35,814 nucleotides of DNA. Origin: an uncultured Sulfurovum sp. GTDB taxonomy: Bacteria; Campylobacterota; Campylobacteria; Campylobacterales; Sulfurovaceae. This document shows, piece by piece, positions 1 through 8,250 of the stretch. The DNA is taken from NCBI GenBank assembly GCA_902727915.1, contig CACVAU010000032.1:1-35814 (forward strand). The letters are read 5' to 3'. Numbering within the stretch: the first letter of the stretch is position 1; every line of letters begins with the position of its first letter. The position numbers and the translations under genes are program-made. The notes beneath the pieces were generated by a model. The model had not been told where the DNA came from. It made no database searches and was given only the letters and a program-made list of their open reading frames with translations.

Positions 1-1
1 A

Positions 2-229
<228 letters not shown>

Positions 230-235
230 AATTTT

Positions 236-241
236 ATTATA
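236..241 (-). promoter_or_regulatory. -10 box of the CreA-like RNA
   Basis: ATTATA on the plus strand reads TATAAT on the minus strand. A start about 7 nt downstream (near 229) would leave roughly 20 nt before the degenerate repeat. No convincing -35 is visible, which is normal for this phylum. Confidence 0.6.
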
Positions 242-284
242 AAAAACAAAATATTTCATTAAGAGCTTTTTGTTTTTTTAAATA

Positions 285-306
285 TTTAACTATCTAATAC
301 TAGTGA
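285..306 (+). promoter_or_regulatory. Cascade target (protospacer-like operator) of the CreA guide with PAM-like flank
   Basis: Positions 285-303 equal 161-179 except at 298 and 286, which are guide positions 6 and 18. On the guide-matching minus strand the base triplet 5' of the match is TCA (304-306), a PAM reported for some clostridial type I-B systems. In the CreA locus itself the same place is repeat sequence, which avoids self-targeting. A full-length Cascade footprint (about 268-306) would cover the -35 region of the promoter at 325-330, consistent with repression without cleavage. Confidence 0.75.
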
Positions 307-324
307 ATATGAAGTTGTTTTTGC

Positions 325-330
325 TAAAAT
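325..330 (+). promoter_or_regulatory. -10 box for the creT-like mini-gene and probably cas8b
   Basis: TAAAAT preceded by TTGC, the same TTGCTA-type element seen before gdhA at 15305-15314. It lies 18 bp downstream of the PAM-like flank of the CreA target and about 25-30 nt upstream of the mini-gene's ribosome binding site. It is the only clear plus-strand promoter between cas6 and cas8b, so the cas operon may share it. Confidence 0.6.
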
Positions 331-362
331 ATTTTTTAGATTTAATATGTAAAGGAAATTTA

Positions 363-446
363 ATGGCGTTTGTTAATTATTTTGTCAGCATAGTCAAAAA
401 TATTTTATGCTCTGTTTATGTTGTTATGCAATTATTTGGAGATTAA
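363..446 (+). CDS. creT: 27-aa hydrophobic peptide, candidate CreT toxin
   Basis: Short open frame ATG GCG TTT to GAT TAA with a strong ribosome binding site, AAAGGA at 351-356, six bases before ATG. The product begins MAFVNYFVSIVKNIL and ends VVMQLFGD: one hydrophobic, amphipathic-looking segment with a single lysine near the middle, resembling small type I toxins that insert in the membrane. It lies directly downstream of a promoter whose -35 region is matched by the crRNA-like guide at 161-179. Known CreT toxins often work by sequestering a rare tRNA; no tandem rare arginine codons are visible here, so membrane damage is the more likely mode, but toxicity is inferred. It might instead be a leader peptide of the cas operon. 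Confidence 0.65.
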   Translation: MAFVNYFVSIVKNILCSVYVVMQLFGD

Positions 447-448
447 AA

Positions 449-469
449 ATGAAAGATAAAGGATTGTAG
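449..469 (+). CDS. 6-codon upstream mini-ORF before cas8b
   Basis: ATG at 449 encodes MKDKGL and stops with TAG at 467-469, two bases before the cas8b ATG. GGAG at 439-442 stands six bases upstream, a good ribosome binding site, and overlaps the last codons of the 27-aa frame. It contains within it the cas8b ribosome binding site (AAAGGA 458-463). It could couple translation of cas8b to upstream reading. There is no protein-level evidence. Confidence 0.3.
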   Translation: MKDKGL

Positions 470-470
470 G

Positions 471-2447
471 ATGATAAAAGAAATTGTAGACTTTATGAAT
501 CATGAGAAGAATAAAGGAATTGAAAATTATTTCATTCAAGATGAAGTAAGCAGTGCCTATCTTCACTATTATATTAATATTAAAGAGAATATGGTTTGTA
601 GCGATTTATTAGATATTGAAAACTTAGATAGTGAGTTAAAAGAGACTTTAAAATATATGACCTATTATCAAAAGGGAATGCATAATAAATATCTTGATAA
701 AAATAAGGGACTGGGTGGTAGTTCTCCATATATTTTGAGTGTAAAAGTTTTTTATAATATTGATAATGAAAATGAAATTATTAAAACAAGTTTATATAAT
801 CTTAAGCCTACAAAAAATGGTAGTACATCAAATAGGATAAGAGTTCAGTTTGAAAGTGCTAAAAGCTATTTAGAGGAAGATATAGAGAAAGAAAAGTTGT
901 CTTCTATTCAACAATATCTTGAAGAAAATCTTGAAAAATCATTACTTGCAAAACATAATATTATTCAAGAGCTAAAAGAAAAATATGACAAGCAGAAGAA
1001 AAGTAAAAAAGAGGTTTCTGTAGAAATTAGAGTTTATATTGATGTTGGGCTAGATAGTGTTAAATCTTTTTATGAAAGATTTGTACAGGAGAGAGCATTT
1101 TTAAGTACTGATAAGGCAGGTCTTCACAATGGAGAATGTTCAATCTGTAATAAGTATTCTGATGAGTTATCTTTACCTTATGTGTTATCTACTTTAGGAG
1201 ATAGTTTAGGGATGAAAGCTACTATGCCCTTAAAAATAACGAATCATATTTGTAAGACTTGTACACTACAACTACATAAGTTTAAAGTTATGACTGATAA
1301 TCAACAACTTACAAAGCCTTTTCCTTTATTTATTGATAATAAAAGTCTCTTTGGAAAACAGGAGAGTATTTTAAAAGATAATGAGAAAAAGAAAAGTTAT
1401 CGAGAAATTATAAAATCAATTTATTATAGAAATCCAAAGGATCTAAAAAATTTCTACCTTTTAAATTATTATTCAAAAAGTGATAATGGCTGGAAATTAC
1501 AAATTAAAGATTTAGACTATGTAGAAAACTTCCAATATATGACAACATTTCAAATACAGAATTTTTTGAAAATAAAAAATGGATTTATATTAAGTGATTT
1601 GTATGATAGAAAGTTAAGTGTATTTCAATTTGAGAAGATAATTAATGAGCTTGTTTTTCAGAAAAATTTACAACGACATTATTTTAGTGATTATAAAGAT
1701 ATAAAAATCACTTATTGGAAAATAGATTCTTCTAACTCAAATAGCATACTCAAAAACTATCTTCTCAAATATCGACAAAACTTTTATGACTTTATCTATA
1801 AATCACATCAAAGTGCTTTAGGTTTAATAGATTTTAGAGAAATGTTACTTGATATTATTACAGATGATATAAGGCATGATAATAAAAATAAAGATGGTTA
1901 TTCTATTTATGAGAATGAAATTAAAGAGAAACTAAATTTACTTTTTAGTTTAAATCAAAAAAAGGAGACAAAAGTGGATAGTGGCGAATTTTTAGAGTTA
2001 AAAAAGAAGATGAAACACTTTTTAGGGTATTGGCAAGAGGTTAGAGATGAGAATGATGATGTTAAAAATGAGTTTATAAAAGGAATGGATGTAATTAAAA
2101 ATGATGATAAGTTTTTTGCATTTTTAGTAGGTCAATTTGCAAGATTTTTATTAAATCATAGTAAAGCAAAAAAAGAAAATCAGTCTCATGCTGACTTTTC
2201 AGGCTTTTTAGACTGGAGTAGCAGTTCTCTTTTAAAAGGCTATGTATTTGAAATTTTTCAAAAGTATGCACATGAGATAAGTTATAACTCTAGTAATGGT
2301 AAAGTTGAAAATGCGATGAGTATTATTAGAAACTATGATGAGGTCAATATGGATAAAATACAAGAATATTTAATTTCAGGATATTTTGGAGATAACTATT
2401 TTTATGAGAAAAAAGAAACAATAAATCAGGAGAATGAAAATGAGTAG
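471..2447 (+). CDS. cas8b: Type I-B Cascade large subunit Cas8b (Csh1/TM1802 family)
   Basis: Large subunit of the type I-B interference complex, expected to read the PAM and help open the target DNA and recruit Cas3. The 658-aa protein has the family's four-cysteine zinc ribbon in the middle: C223 and C226 (CSIC) and C261 and C264 (CKTC). The N-terminal half is charged and helical; there is no nuclease motif. The start ATG at 471 follows AAAGGA (458-463) by seven bases. It overlaps cas7 by 8 bp. Length and order (cas8b-cas7-cas5-cas3-cas4) fit the Csh1 branch. Sequence in this family is very divergent, so the assignment leans on the zinc ribbon, size and neighbours. Confidence 0.88.
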   Translation: MIKEIVDFMNHEKNKGIENYFIQDEVSSAYLHYYINIKENMVCSDLLDIENLDSELKETLKYMTYYQKGMHNKYLDKNKGLGGSSPYILSVKVFYNIDNENEIIKTSLYNLKPTKNGSTSNRIRVQFESAKSYLEEDIEKEKLSSIQQYLEENLEKSLLAKHNIIQELKEKYDKQKKSKKEVSVEIRVYIDVGLDSVKSFYERFVQERAFLSTDKAGLHNGECSICNKYSDELSLPYVLSTLGDSLGMKATMPLKITNHICKTCTLQLHKFKVMTDNQQLTKPFPLFIDNKSLFGKQESILKDNEKKKSYREIIKSIYYRNPKDLKNFYLLNYYSKSDNGWKLQIKDLDYVENFQYMTTFQIQNFLKIKNGFILSDLYDRKLSVFQFEKIINELVFQKNLQRHYFSDYKDIKITYWKIDSSNSNSILKNYLLKYRQNFYDFIYKSHQSALGLIDFREMLLDIITDDIRHDNKNKDGYSIYENEIKEKLNLLFSLNQKKETKVDSGEFLELKKKMKHFLGYWQEVRDENDDVKNEFIKGMDVIKNDDKFFAFLVGQFARFLLNHSKAKKENQSHADFSGFLDWSSSSLLKGYVFEIFQKYAHEISYNSSNGKVENAMSIIRNYDEVNMDKIQEYLISGYFGDNYFYEKKETINQENENE

Positions 2448-3387
2448 TAGAGAATTTAAAAATAGAGTTTATGGGTGTGTGGTAGTAAAAGCGATAAATG
2501 CAAATTATAATGCAGATTTTTCTGGACTGCCTAGACGGTTAAAAAGTGATGGTAGTTTTTATGCTACAGATAAATCTTTTAAGTGGTTGGTTAGAAACTA
2601 TATCAAGAAAAATTATAGTGATGAAAAAGTATTGTTTACAAAACATTTTCACAATAAGATAGAAACAAATGATTTAAAAACAAGTTATGACAATATGTTT
2701 CCTGATACAAAATTAAAAGATAATTCTAAAGCTGATAAAAATAGTACAAAAGATGTCATATTTAGAAACCTAACAGAGTGTCTTGATGTTCGTTTATTTG
2801 GTGCTACCTTTACACCTGATGGAGCAAAAGGAAATAATATATCACTTCATGGAAATGTACAAATTAATCATGCAACCGATTTATATAAAGAAGGTCGTGT
2901 TTATACCGATGAGATTTTAGCACCGTTTACAGCTATTGGGAGTATGAGTAAGGCTACAGAAGCTCACTATATTCATAACTTTTCAGTAAATCCTCAAAAT
3001 TTATTGAGTTGGAAAGAAACTGTAACGGATATAAAAACTTTAACAAATAGTGATATATCTATTCTAAAAAACGCTTTTAATAACTCTGCTACTTTTTATG
3101 ACTCTCACTCAAAAGCAGGAGTTGAAAATGAGTTATCTATTTATGTTACACTTAATGAAACTTCTACTTTAACACTGCCTAGTTTTGCACAGTTTATTAC
3201 ATTTAAAAAAGATAAAGAGGGTAATAATTCATTTGACATTACAAAGCTTATAAGTTATTTGGATAAATATAAAGAGCAAATAGAGTATATTGAACTTTAT
3301 TATATTGAAGAGCTTTTAGATGTTATAAATACTAGTGATAAGTTAAAAGATAAAATAGAAGCACATGATTTATTAAAAGTGAACTAG
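2440..3387 (+). CDS. cas7: Type I-B Cascade backbone protein Cas7 (Csh2 type)
   Basis: Backbone subunit that polymerises along the crRNA, each copy flipping out one nucleotide in six. The N-terminal segment (REFKNRVYGCVVVKAINANY) leads into the RRM-like strand typical of the Csh2/DevR-type Cas7, and the middle (ECLDVRLFGATF, then a GNVQINHATDLY segment) matches the conserved region with D-x-R-x-F-G. I chose ATG 2440 (315 aa) because AGGAG at 2428-2432 is seven bases upstream; the ATG at 2434 would leave only one base. It overlaps the cas8b stop and is probably translationally coupled. Confidence 0.92.
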   Translation: MSSREFKNRVYGCVVVKAINANYNADFSGLPRRLKSDGSFYATDKSFKWLVRNYIKKNYSDEKVLFTKHFHNKIETNDLKTSYDNMFPDTKLKDNSKADKNSTKDVIFRNLTECLDVRLFGATFTPDGAKGNNISLHGNVQINHATDLYKEGRVYTDEILAPFTAIGSMSKATEAHYIHNFSVNPQNLLSWKETVTDIKTLTNSDISILKNAFNNSATFYDSHSKAGVENELSIYVTLNETSTLTLPSFAQFITFKKDKEGNNSFDITKLISYLDKYKEQIEYIELYYIEELLDVINTSDKLKDKIEAHDLLKVN

Positions 3388-3388
3388 C

Positions 3389-4150
3389 ATGAAAACTCTA
3401 ATTAGTTTCACTATAAAAGCAGAGTTTGGAATGTTTAAAAAGCCTGATATAAATGATAAAATCTTTGTCTCTTATAATATTGTGCATAAGCCTTACTTGT
3501 TAGGAATATTGGGTGCTATTATAGGGTATAGAGGACACAATCAAAATAGTGATAAGTCTAAAATGCCAGAATATTATGAGAAATTAAAAGATATAAGAGT
3601 AGCTATTGCTCCAAGTGACAAAAATGGAGGTATTTTTAAAAAAGAGTTTATTATTTTTAATAATACTACAAATGGTTCTATTGCAAATATTACAGAGCAG
3701 ACACTGGTTAATCCTGCATATAGGATTTATCTTGAACTTGATGATGATAATGAAGAGCATATACAATTAATAGATAGCTTGAAAAATCATAAAGCTGTTT
3801 ATCCTCCCTATATGGGAAAAAATGAATTTTCTTTATGGTGGTGGGATATAAAAAATGAAAAAACTACATTTCATTTACATGAAAAATTTGAAAAGATAGA
3901 ATCAAAAGAAAAAAAAATTGAAGTAAAAACAATTATAAAAACAGATGAAAACTTTGAAATAAAAAACAGTGGATATAAAGAGAGAACCACAAACTATTTT
4001 TATCTGTTTGAGAGATTACCTATTGGCTTTGATGAGCAGTTAAAGCAGTATAAATATCATGATTTTTTATATACCAATAATGTTTTTAAATCGACCAAAC
4101 AACTTCAAAATCTTTATGAGTGTGATGAGGGTGTAATATGTCTCTTTTAA
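3389..4150 (+). CDS. cas5: Type I-B Cascade subunit Cas5
   Basis: Cas5 caps the 5' handle of the crRNA in Cascade. The 253-aa protein starts with the typical RAMP strand (LISFTIKAEFGMFKKPDIN) followed by the Cas5 pattern of a conserved middle helix with a glycine motif (YLLGILGAIIGYRG). One base separates the cas7 stop from this ATG, and no strong ribosome binding site is visible, so coupling to cas7 is likely. The 3' end overlaps cas3 by 13 bp. The C-terminal half is lysine-rich and weakly conserved. Confidence 0.88.
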   Translation: MKTLISFTIKAEFGMFKKPDINDKIFVSYNIVHKPYLLGILGAIIGYRGHNQNSDKSKMPEYYEKLKDIRVAIAPSDKNGGIFKKEFIIFNNTTNGSIANITEQTLVNPAYRIYLELDDDNEEHIQLIDSLKNHKAVYPPYMGKNEFSLWWWDIKNEKTTFHLHEKFEKIESKEKKIEVKTIIKTDENFEIKNSGYKERTTNYFYLFERLPIGFDEQLKQYKYHDFLYTNNVFKSTKQLQNLYECDEGVICLF

Positions 4151-6723
4151 AATTTAGTGAGTTGGATATAAAGCTGGATATTGAAGATAAATATAAAGCT
4201 CATTTAAGAGAAAATGAAAAAGAGAGTCTAAAGGAGCATATAGATTTAGTTTATGATTATTTTTTACTTCTAGTAGATAAAAATGGTTTAGAAAATCATC
4301 TTGATAGACTTTTTAAAGAAAGTGTTAATCTACTTGATGAGGTTTCAGATGAAGAGAGTTTTGGTAATTTTGTAAAAAAACTTTTTGCGAAAGCTGTTTA
4401 TTGGCATGATATGGGAAAAATGAATCCAAATTTTCAAGTTGATAAGATGGATAATAAAAAGTTTAAAAATATTAAATTATCAGAAGATAGTAATCATTCA
4501 CCTTTAGGGGCATATCTGTTTATAAATGATTCTCTTCAAGAACTTTATACTAAAAAGTGGGATGAAGATGAGATAGAGATTATTGAAAGCATTATTTATC
4601 TTTTTGGATATTTCATTTCAAAACATCATGGTTCTATTTATCAAAGTACAGAGTTTGAATTTAGTGATGATTTAGAACAGTTTTTAAATCTTTTTGATAT
4701 CAAGATGAATTTAATTAAAGTACATAAAGAAGAAAATAGAATTTTTTCTACTATTTATGATTATATTGAAGAGAATAAAGATACTCTATTTTTACTTTCT
4801 AAATCTCTCTTCTCTCTCCTAATCATCTCTGACTACTACGCCACGGCTCAATTTATGAACTATGGTAATAAAACAGAGTTAGAGTATAAAGACTTTGGAT
4901 TGATTGATGAAGAATTTAGTGATAAAGCTTATGATGAGTTTTATCAAAGACAGTATCTTGAAAATATAGAAACAAAAATAGATAGGGATTTAAAATCTTT
5001 TGATGAATTAGATGAGAAGTCAAATGAGAATTTAAACCATCTTAGAAATAAACTCTTTGTTGAAGTTAAAGAGAATCTAAGAGAGAAGATTAAAGAAAAT
5101 CTTTTTTACATAGAAGCTCCAACAGGAGCAGGGAAAACAAACCTTTCTGTTATGAGTGCCGTTGAGATTTTAAAAGAAGATAAGTCTATTAATAAGATAT
5201 TTTATGTATTTCCGTTTACTACGCTTATTACTCAAACCTATGATTCTGTAAAAAATGTTTTAGACTTGGATAGTTCTCAAATAGTACAATTTCATTCAAA
5301 AGCAAAATATAATGATAAAAAAGAGATAGAGAAAGATGGGGTTTATGGAGATGAAAAAACAAATTTCTTAGATAACCAATTTATGAATTATCCTATTACA
5401 ATGCTTTCTCATGTCAAGTTTTTTAATGTACTTACTGGTGTGAGTAAAGATGATAACTATATTTTTCATCGTTTGGCTAACTCTATCGTGATAATTGATG
5501 AGGTACAAACTTACAGCCCTGATTTATGGTCGAGTATTGTTTATTTATTGGATAGTTTTGCTGATAAATTTAATATTAAGTTTATTATTATGAGTGCTAC
5601 TTTACCGAAAATAGGTGATATTTTAAATGAACCAAATAATAGATTTGTAAAGTTAGTTAGTAATAAACAAACATATTTTTCAAATCCTAACTTTGGACAA
5701 AGAGTTAATATTTTTACTGAAAAGAGAAAAATCAAAGAGCCAAAAGATATTTATAAAAGAGTAGTGCAAGAGAGTAAAGTTTATCAAGCTTTAGAAAGCA
5801 ATAAAACCAATGTTGTAAGAATTATTATAGAATTCATTACAAAAAAAGGTGCTGATGAGTTTTATCAAGAGGCTATAGAAAAAAATAAAAAGTTTTTTGA
5901 TGAGATATTTATTTTAAGTGGTACGATATTAGAGCCTAGACGAAAAGTGATTATTAATTTTCTAAAAAATACCCATGACAAAAATATTTTACTGGTCACT
6001 ACTCAAGTGGTCGAAGCTGGTGTGGATATAGATATGGACATAGGATTTAAAGAAAAATCCCTTATAGATAGTGATGAGCAGTTAGCAGGACGAATTAATC
6101 GTAACTCGTCAAAAGAGGGAAATAAACTCTTTTTGTTTGAGATGGAAAGTGCTAAAGCGAAGTTTGTTTATAGGGGTGATAAAAGACTTAATATATCGTC
6201 TGAATATGTAGAGCTAATAGAAGGAAAAGAAGAGAATAAAAATGTTCTTGAAACTAAGAATTTTGATATTTATTATGACCAAGTCATTGAAAAAATTAGA
6301 AAATCAAATGATACACCATTTATAGAGGGATTGGATACTTATACCGACCATATAAAAAATCTTCGTTTTAGTGAGTCTCATATTAAGATTATTGATATGG
6401 AGTCGGTTTCCGTGTTTGTTCCTTGGAATAATGAAGCTATTGAAATATGGAATTCTTATGTAGAAGCTATTCAAAAACAAGATGAAGATTTTACAACAAG
6501 ACAAATAAAATTGAAAAATATAGCTTCTGAAATTTCACAATATACTTTTTCATTGGCAAAATATCAAGGTAGTGGGATAGAAAATTTATTACCATATTGT
6601 AAAGATGGAAAAGAGAAGTATGGATATTTATATTTAGAAGAGTATAAAAATATTTATAGTTATGAAAATGGGCTTGATACTAAAGTATTGGGAAAAGGTG
6701 GTAATGTTGGAATGTTTATATGA
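4138..6723 (+). CDS. cas3: Cas3 HD nuclease-helicase
   Basis: Single-polypeptide effector that degrades target DNA after Cascade binding. The N-terminal HD nuclease domain shows H34, the H90-D91 pair (YWHDMGKMNP), H120 and the H163-H164 pair. The helicase follows: Walker A EAPTGAGKT (326-334), DEVQ box at 454-457, SAT at 486-488, and a QLAGRINR motif VI. All catalytic positions I can see are intact, so interference should be functional. The length of 861 aa is normal for an I-B Cas3. The ATG at 4138 overlaps cas5 by 13 bp, and the stop overlaps the cas4 start as ATGA. Confidence 0.95.
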   Translation: MSLLKFSELDIKLDIEDKYKAHLRENEKESLKEHIDLVYDYFLLLVDKNGLENHLDRLFKESVNLLDEVSDEESFGNFVKKLFAKAVYWHDMGKMNPNFQVDKMDNKKFKNIKLSEDSNHSPLGAYLFINDSLQELYTKKWDEDEIEIIESIIYLFGYFISKHHGSIYQSTEFEFSDDLEQFLNLFDIKMNLIKVHKEENRIFSTIYDYIEENKDTLFLLSKSLFSLLIISDYYATAQFMNYGNKTELEYKDFGLIDEEFSDKAYDEFYQRQYLENIETKIDRDLKSFDELDEKSNENLNHLRNKLFVEVKENLREKIKENLFYIEAPTGAGKTNLSVMSAVEILKEDKSINKIFYVFPFTTLITQTYDSVKNVLDLDSSQIVQFHSKAKYNDKKEIEKDGVYGDEKTNFLDNQFMNYPITMLSHVKFFNVLTGVSKDDNYIFHRLANSIVIIDEVQTYSPDLWSSIVYLLDSFADKFNIKFIIMSATLPKIGDILNEPNNRFVKLVSNKQTYFSNPNFGQRVNIFTEKRKIKEPKDIYKRVVQESKVYQALESNKTNVVRIIIEFITKKGADEFYQEAIEKNKKFFDEIFILSGTILEPRRKVIINFLKNTHDKNILLVTTQVVEAGVDIDMDIGFKEKSLIDSDEQLAGRINRNSSKEGNKLFLFEMESAKAKFVYRGDKRLNISSEYVELIEGKEENKNVLETKNFDIYYDQVIEKIRKSNDTPFIEGLDTYTDHIKNLRFSESHIKIIDMESVSVFVPWNNEAIEIWNSYVEAIQKQDEDFTTRQIKLKNIASEISQYTFSLAKYQGSGIENLLPYCKDGKEKYGYLYLEEYKNIYSYENGLDTKVLGKGGNVGMFI

Positions 6724-7217
6724 ACCAAATCACAGGAACCCTAATCAACTACTACTTCCACTGTAAAACTCAATGTTGGTTACACGCCAACAGAATCAAC
6801 CTAGAAGACAATTCTGAAGATGTACGCATTGGTAAAGTGCTACATGAACTTCAAGAAAAAAAGAGCAAAAAAGGTGAGGTGTCTATCGATAACATCAAAA
6901 TAGATAAGCTAACTAAAGAGTATTTAGTTGAGATAAAGAAGAGCGACTCCGACCCTGAGGCTGTTAAGTGGCAGGTGCTTTTATATTTGTATAAGTTAAA
7001 GCAAAAAGGGGTACTTAAAAAGGGAAAAATAGAGTTTATAGAGAAACGAAAACAGAGTAAAAAGGTGCATTATGTGGAGCTTGATGAGGTGAATGAAAAA
7101 GAGCTTTTGGAGGTGTTGCAGAAGATCTCTGATTTGATAGATTTACCTAAGCCTCCAGAGGTAGTTTTTGAGAATCATTGTAAGAAGTGTGCTTATTATG
7201 AGTACTGTTTTATATGA
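6720..7217 (+). CDS. cas4: Cas4 Fe-S exonuclease of spacer acquisition
   Basis: RecB-like nuclease that trims prespacers and selects PAM ends together with Cas1-Cas2. The 165-aa protein has the four-cysteine iron-sulfur signature split between N-terminus (C15 and/or C19 in HCKTQC) and C-terminus (C154, C157, C163 in CKKCAYYEYC), and the nuclease core (H42, D58, E71-x-K73, Q85). It overlaps the cas3 stop by four bases (ATGA). After it the operon is interrupted by about 156 bp and two non-cas genes before cas1. Confidence 0.92.
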   Translation: MNQITGTLINYYFHCKTQCWLHANRINLEDNSEDVRIGKVLHELQEKKSKKGEVSIDNIKIDKLTKEYLVEIKKSDSDPEAVKWQVLLYLYKLKQKGVLKKGKIEFIEKRKQSKKVHYVELDEVNEKELLEVLQKISDLIDLPKPPEVVFENHCKKCAYYEYCFI

Positions 7218-7338
7218 TTGTAATATAAAAAACATCTTAAATTAATAAAGATGAGCTACAAGTGAGCCAAAAAAAGGGGATGTATAAAAACAATTGCTTA
7301 TATTTCATTGGATATTTGTTGAAAAAGTATGTATATGA

Positions 7339-7344
7339 TAAAAT
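7339..7344 (+). promoter_or_regulatory. -10 box upstream of the HEPN gene pair
   Basis: GATAAAAT-type -10 in the 156-bp gap after cas4, 30 bp before the start of the next gene. It suggests that the two inserted genes, and perhaps cas1-cas2, have their own promoter. Confidence 0.45.
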
Positions 7345-7373
7345 AGTAAAAATTTGATATTGAAAGTTTATTT

Positions 7374-7733
7374 ATGGGACAAATTAAAAAAAATATGATG
7401 AAGGAAGATGAAACTCTTAAAGGCTCAGATGAAAGAGTTGCTTTATTAGGGGGATTTCTTGATATACAAATTGATGAGGATACAATATGTACCGTCTCAA
7501 TTCCAATTCCAAATTATTTAGCCGATAGAGATAGAGATAGTGTTTCTGAATGGTATGAAGAGTTTAAAGACTTAGAAGGAAATAATTATTCTGCTTTAGT
7601 ATGGTCTTCAATGTATGGGGTTGAATGGAAAATAGAACTTGAAAAGAGAGATAATATAGAAGAATATAAAACAATATTAGATGATATTTTAGAGAGAATT
7701 AAAATTGACATCAACTATACTGAAGAGGCTTAA
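7374..7733 (+). CDS. Unknown 119-aa protein, partner of the HEPN protein
   Basis: I do not recognise the family. The protein is acidic, without signal peptide or membrane segment; it has a beta-rich middle (GGFLDIQIDEDTICTVSIPI) and a helical, charged C-terminus (EEYKTILDDILERIKIDI). Only three bases separate its stop from the HEPN gene, whose ribosome binding site (AAGAGG at 7723-7728) lies inside its last codons, so the two are probably made together. By position it could be the antitoxin or sensor for the HEPN protein; that is inference from context. The start is uncertain: the ribosome binding site before 7374 is weak and an ATG at 7395 is also possible. Confidence 0.7.
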   Translation: MGQIKKNMMKEDETLKGSDERVALLGGFLDIQIDEDTICTVSIPIPNYLADRDRDSVSEWYEEFKDLEGNNYSALVWSSMYGVEWKIELEKRDNIEEYKTILDDILERIKIDINYTEEA

Positions 7734-7736
7734 TTT

Positions 7737-8249
7737 ATGACAAAATATTTTGAAGATTTTGAAACTAATTTGGCTAAGATGAGATATGAAAATGATGATA
7801 ACAATCATATATTACAATTGAATTATGCTTATTTGATAAGTTGTATGGAAACTTATCTCTCTCATACTATGTGGGGAATACTGGATGAATATCCTGAGAA
7901 CTATAACAATTTAGGAAAAGGGATAAATAACAGTGCAAAATTAAGTACAATCTTTGGTCTGGGTCTTCCAAGCTTTATAAAACAAGAGTTAAACGGTTTA
8001 CAATATCATAATTTAGCACAGGTAAAAATGTATTATAGACATGCATTTGAAGTAAGTTTCCCAGCAAATTTAACCAATCTTTTTCAAGCTGTAAACATAA
8101 GGCATAATATTATCCACAGATGTGGAGTATCTAAAAAAGGTATTGCTGTTGATATTGATTTTGAAAAAGTTGAAGAGTTAAAAATTGAAATTCAAAATTT
8201 TTTGATAGATATTGATGGGCAGTTGAAAATTAAGTTTCCACAATTATAA
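7737..8249 (+). CDS. HEPN-domain protein, putative ribonuclease, inserted between cas4 and cas1
   Basis: A 170-aa, mostly helical protein with the HEPN signature R-x4-H: R122-H-N-I-I-H127, with a polar residue after the arginine and followed by RCG, as in HEPN families with an RHxxxH core. HEPN proteins of this kind are usually metal-independent RNases acting as toxins or abortive-infection effectors, often as dimers. It is coupled to the upstream 119-aa gene and ends one base before cas1. Nothing links it biochemically to CRISPR, but sitting inside the cas operon suggests co-selection as a backup defence. It could also be a non-catalytic HEPN partner. Confidence 0.7.
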   Translation: MTKYFEDFETNLAKMRYENDDNNHILQLNYAYLISCMETYLSHTMWGILDEYPENYNNLGKGINNSAKLSTIFGLGLPSFIKQELNGLQYHNLAQVKMYYRHAFEVSFPANLTNLFQAVNIRHNIIHRCGVSKKGIAVDIDFEKVEELKIEIQNFLIDIDGQLKIKFPQL

Positions 8250-8250
8250 A

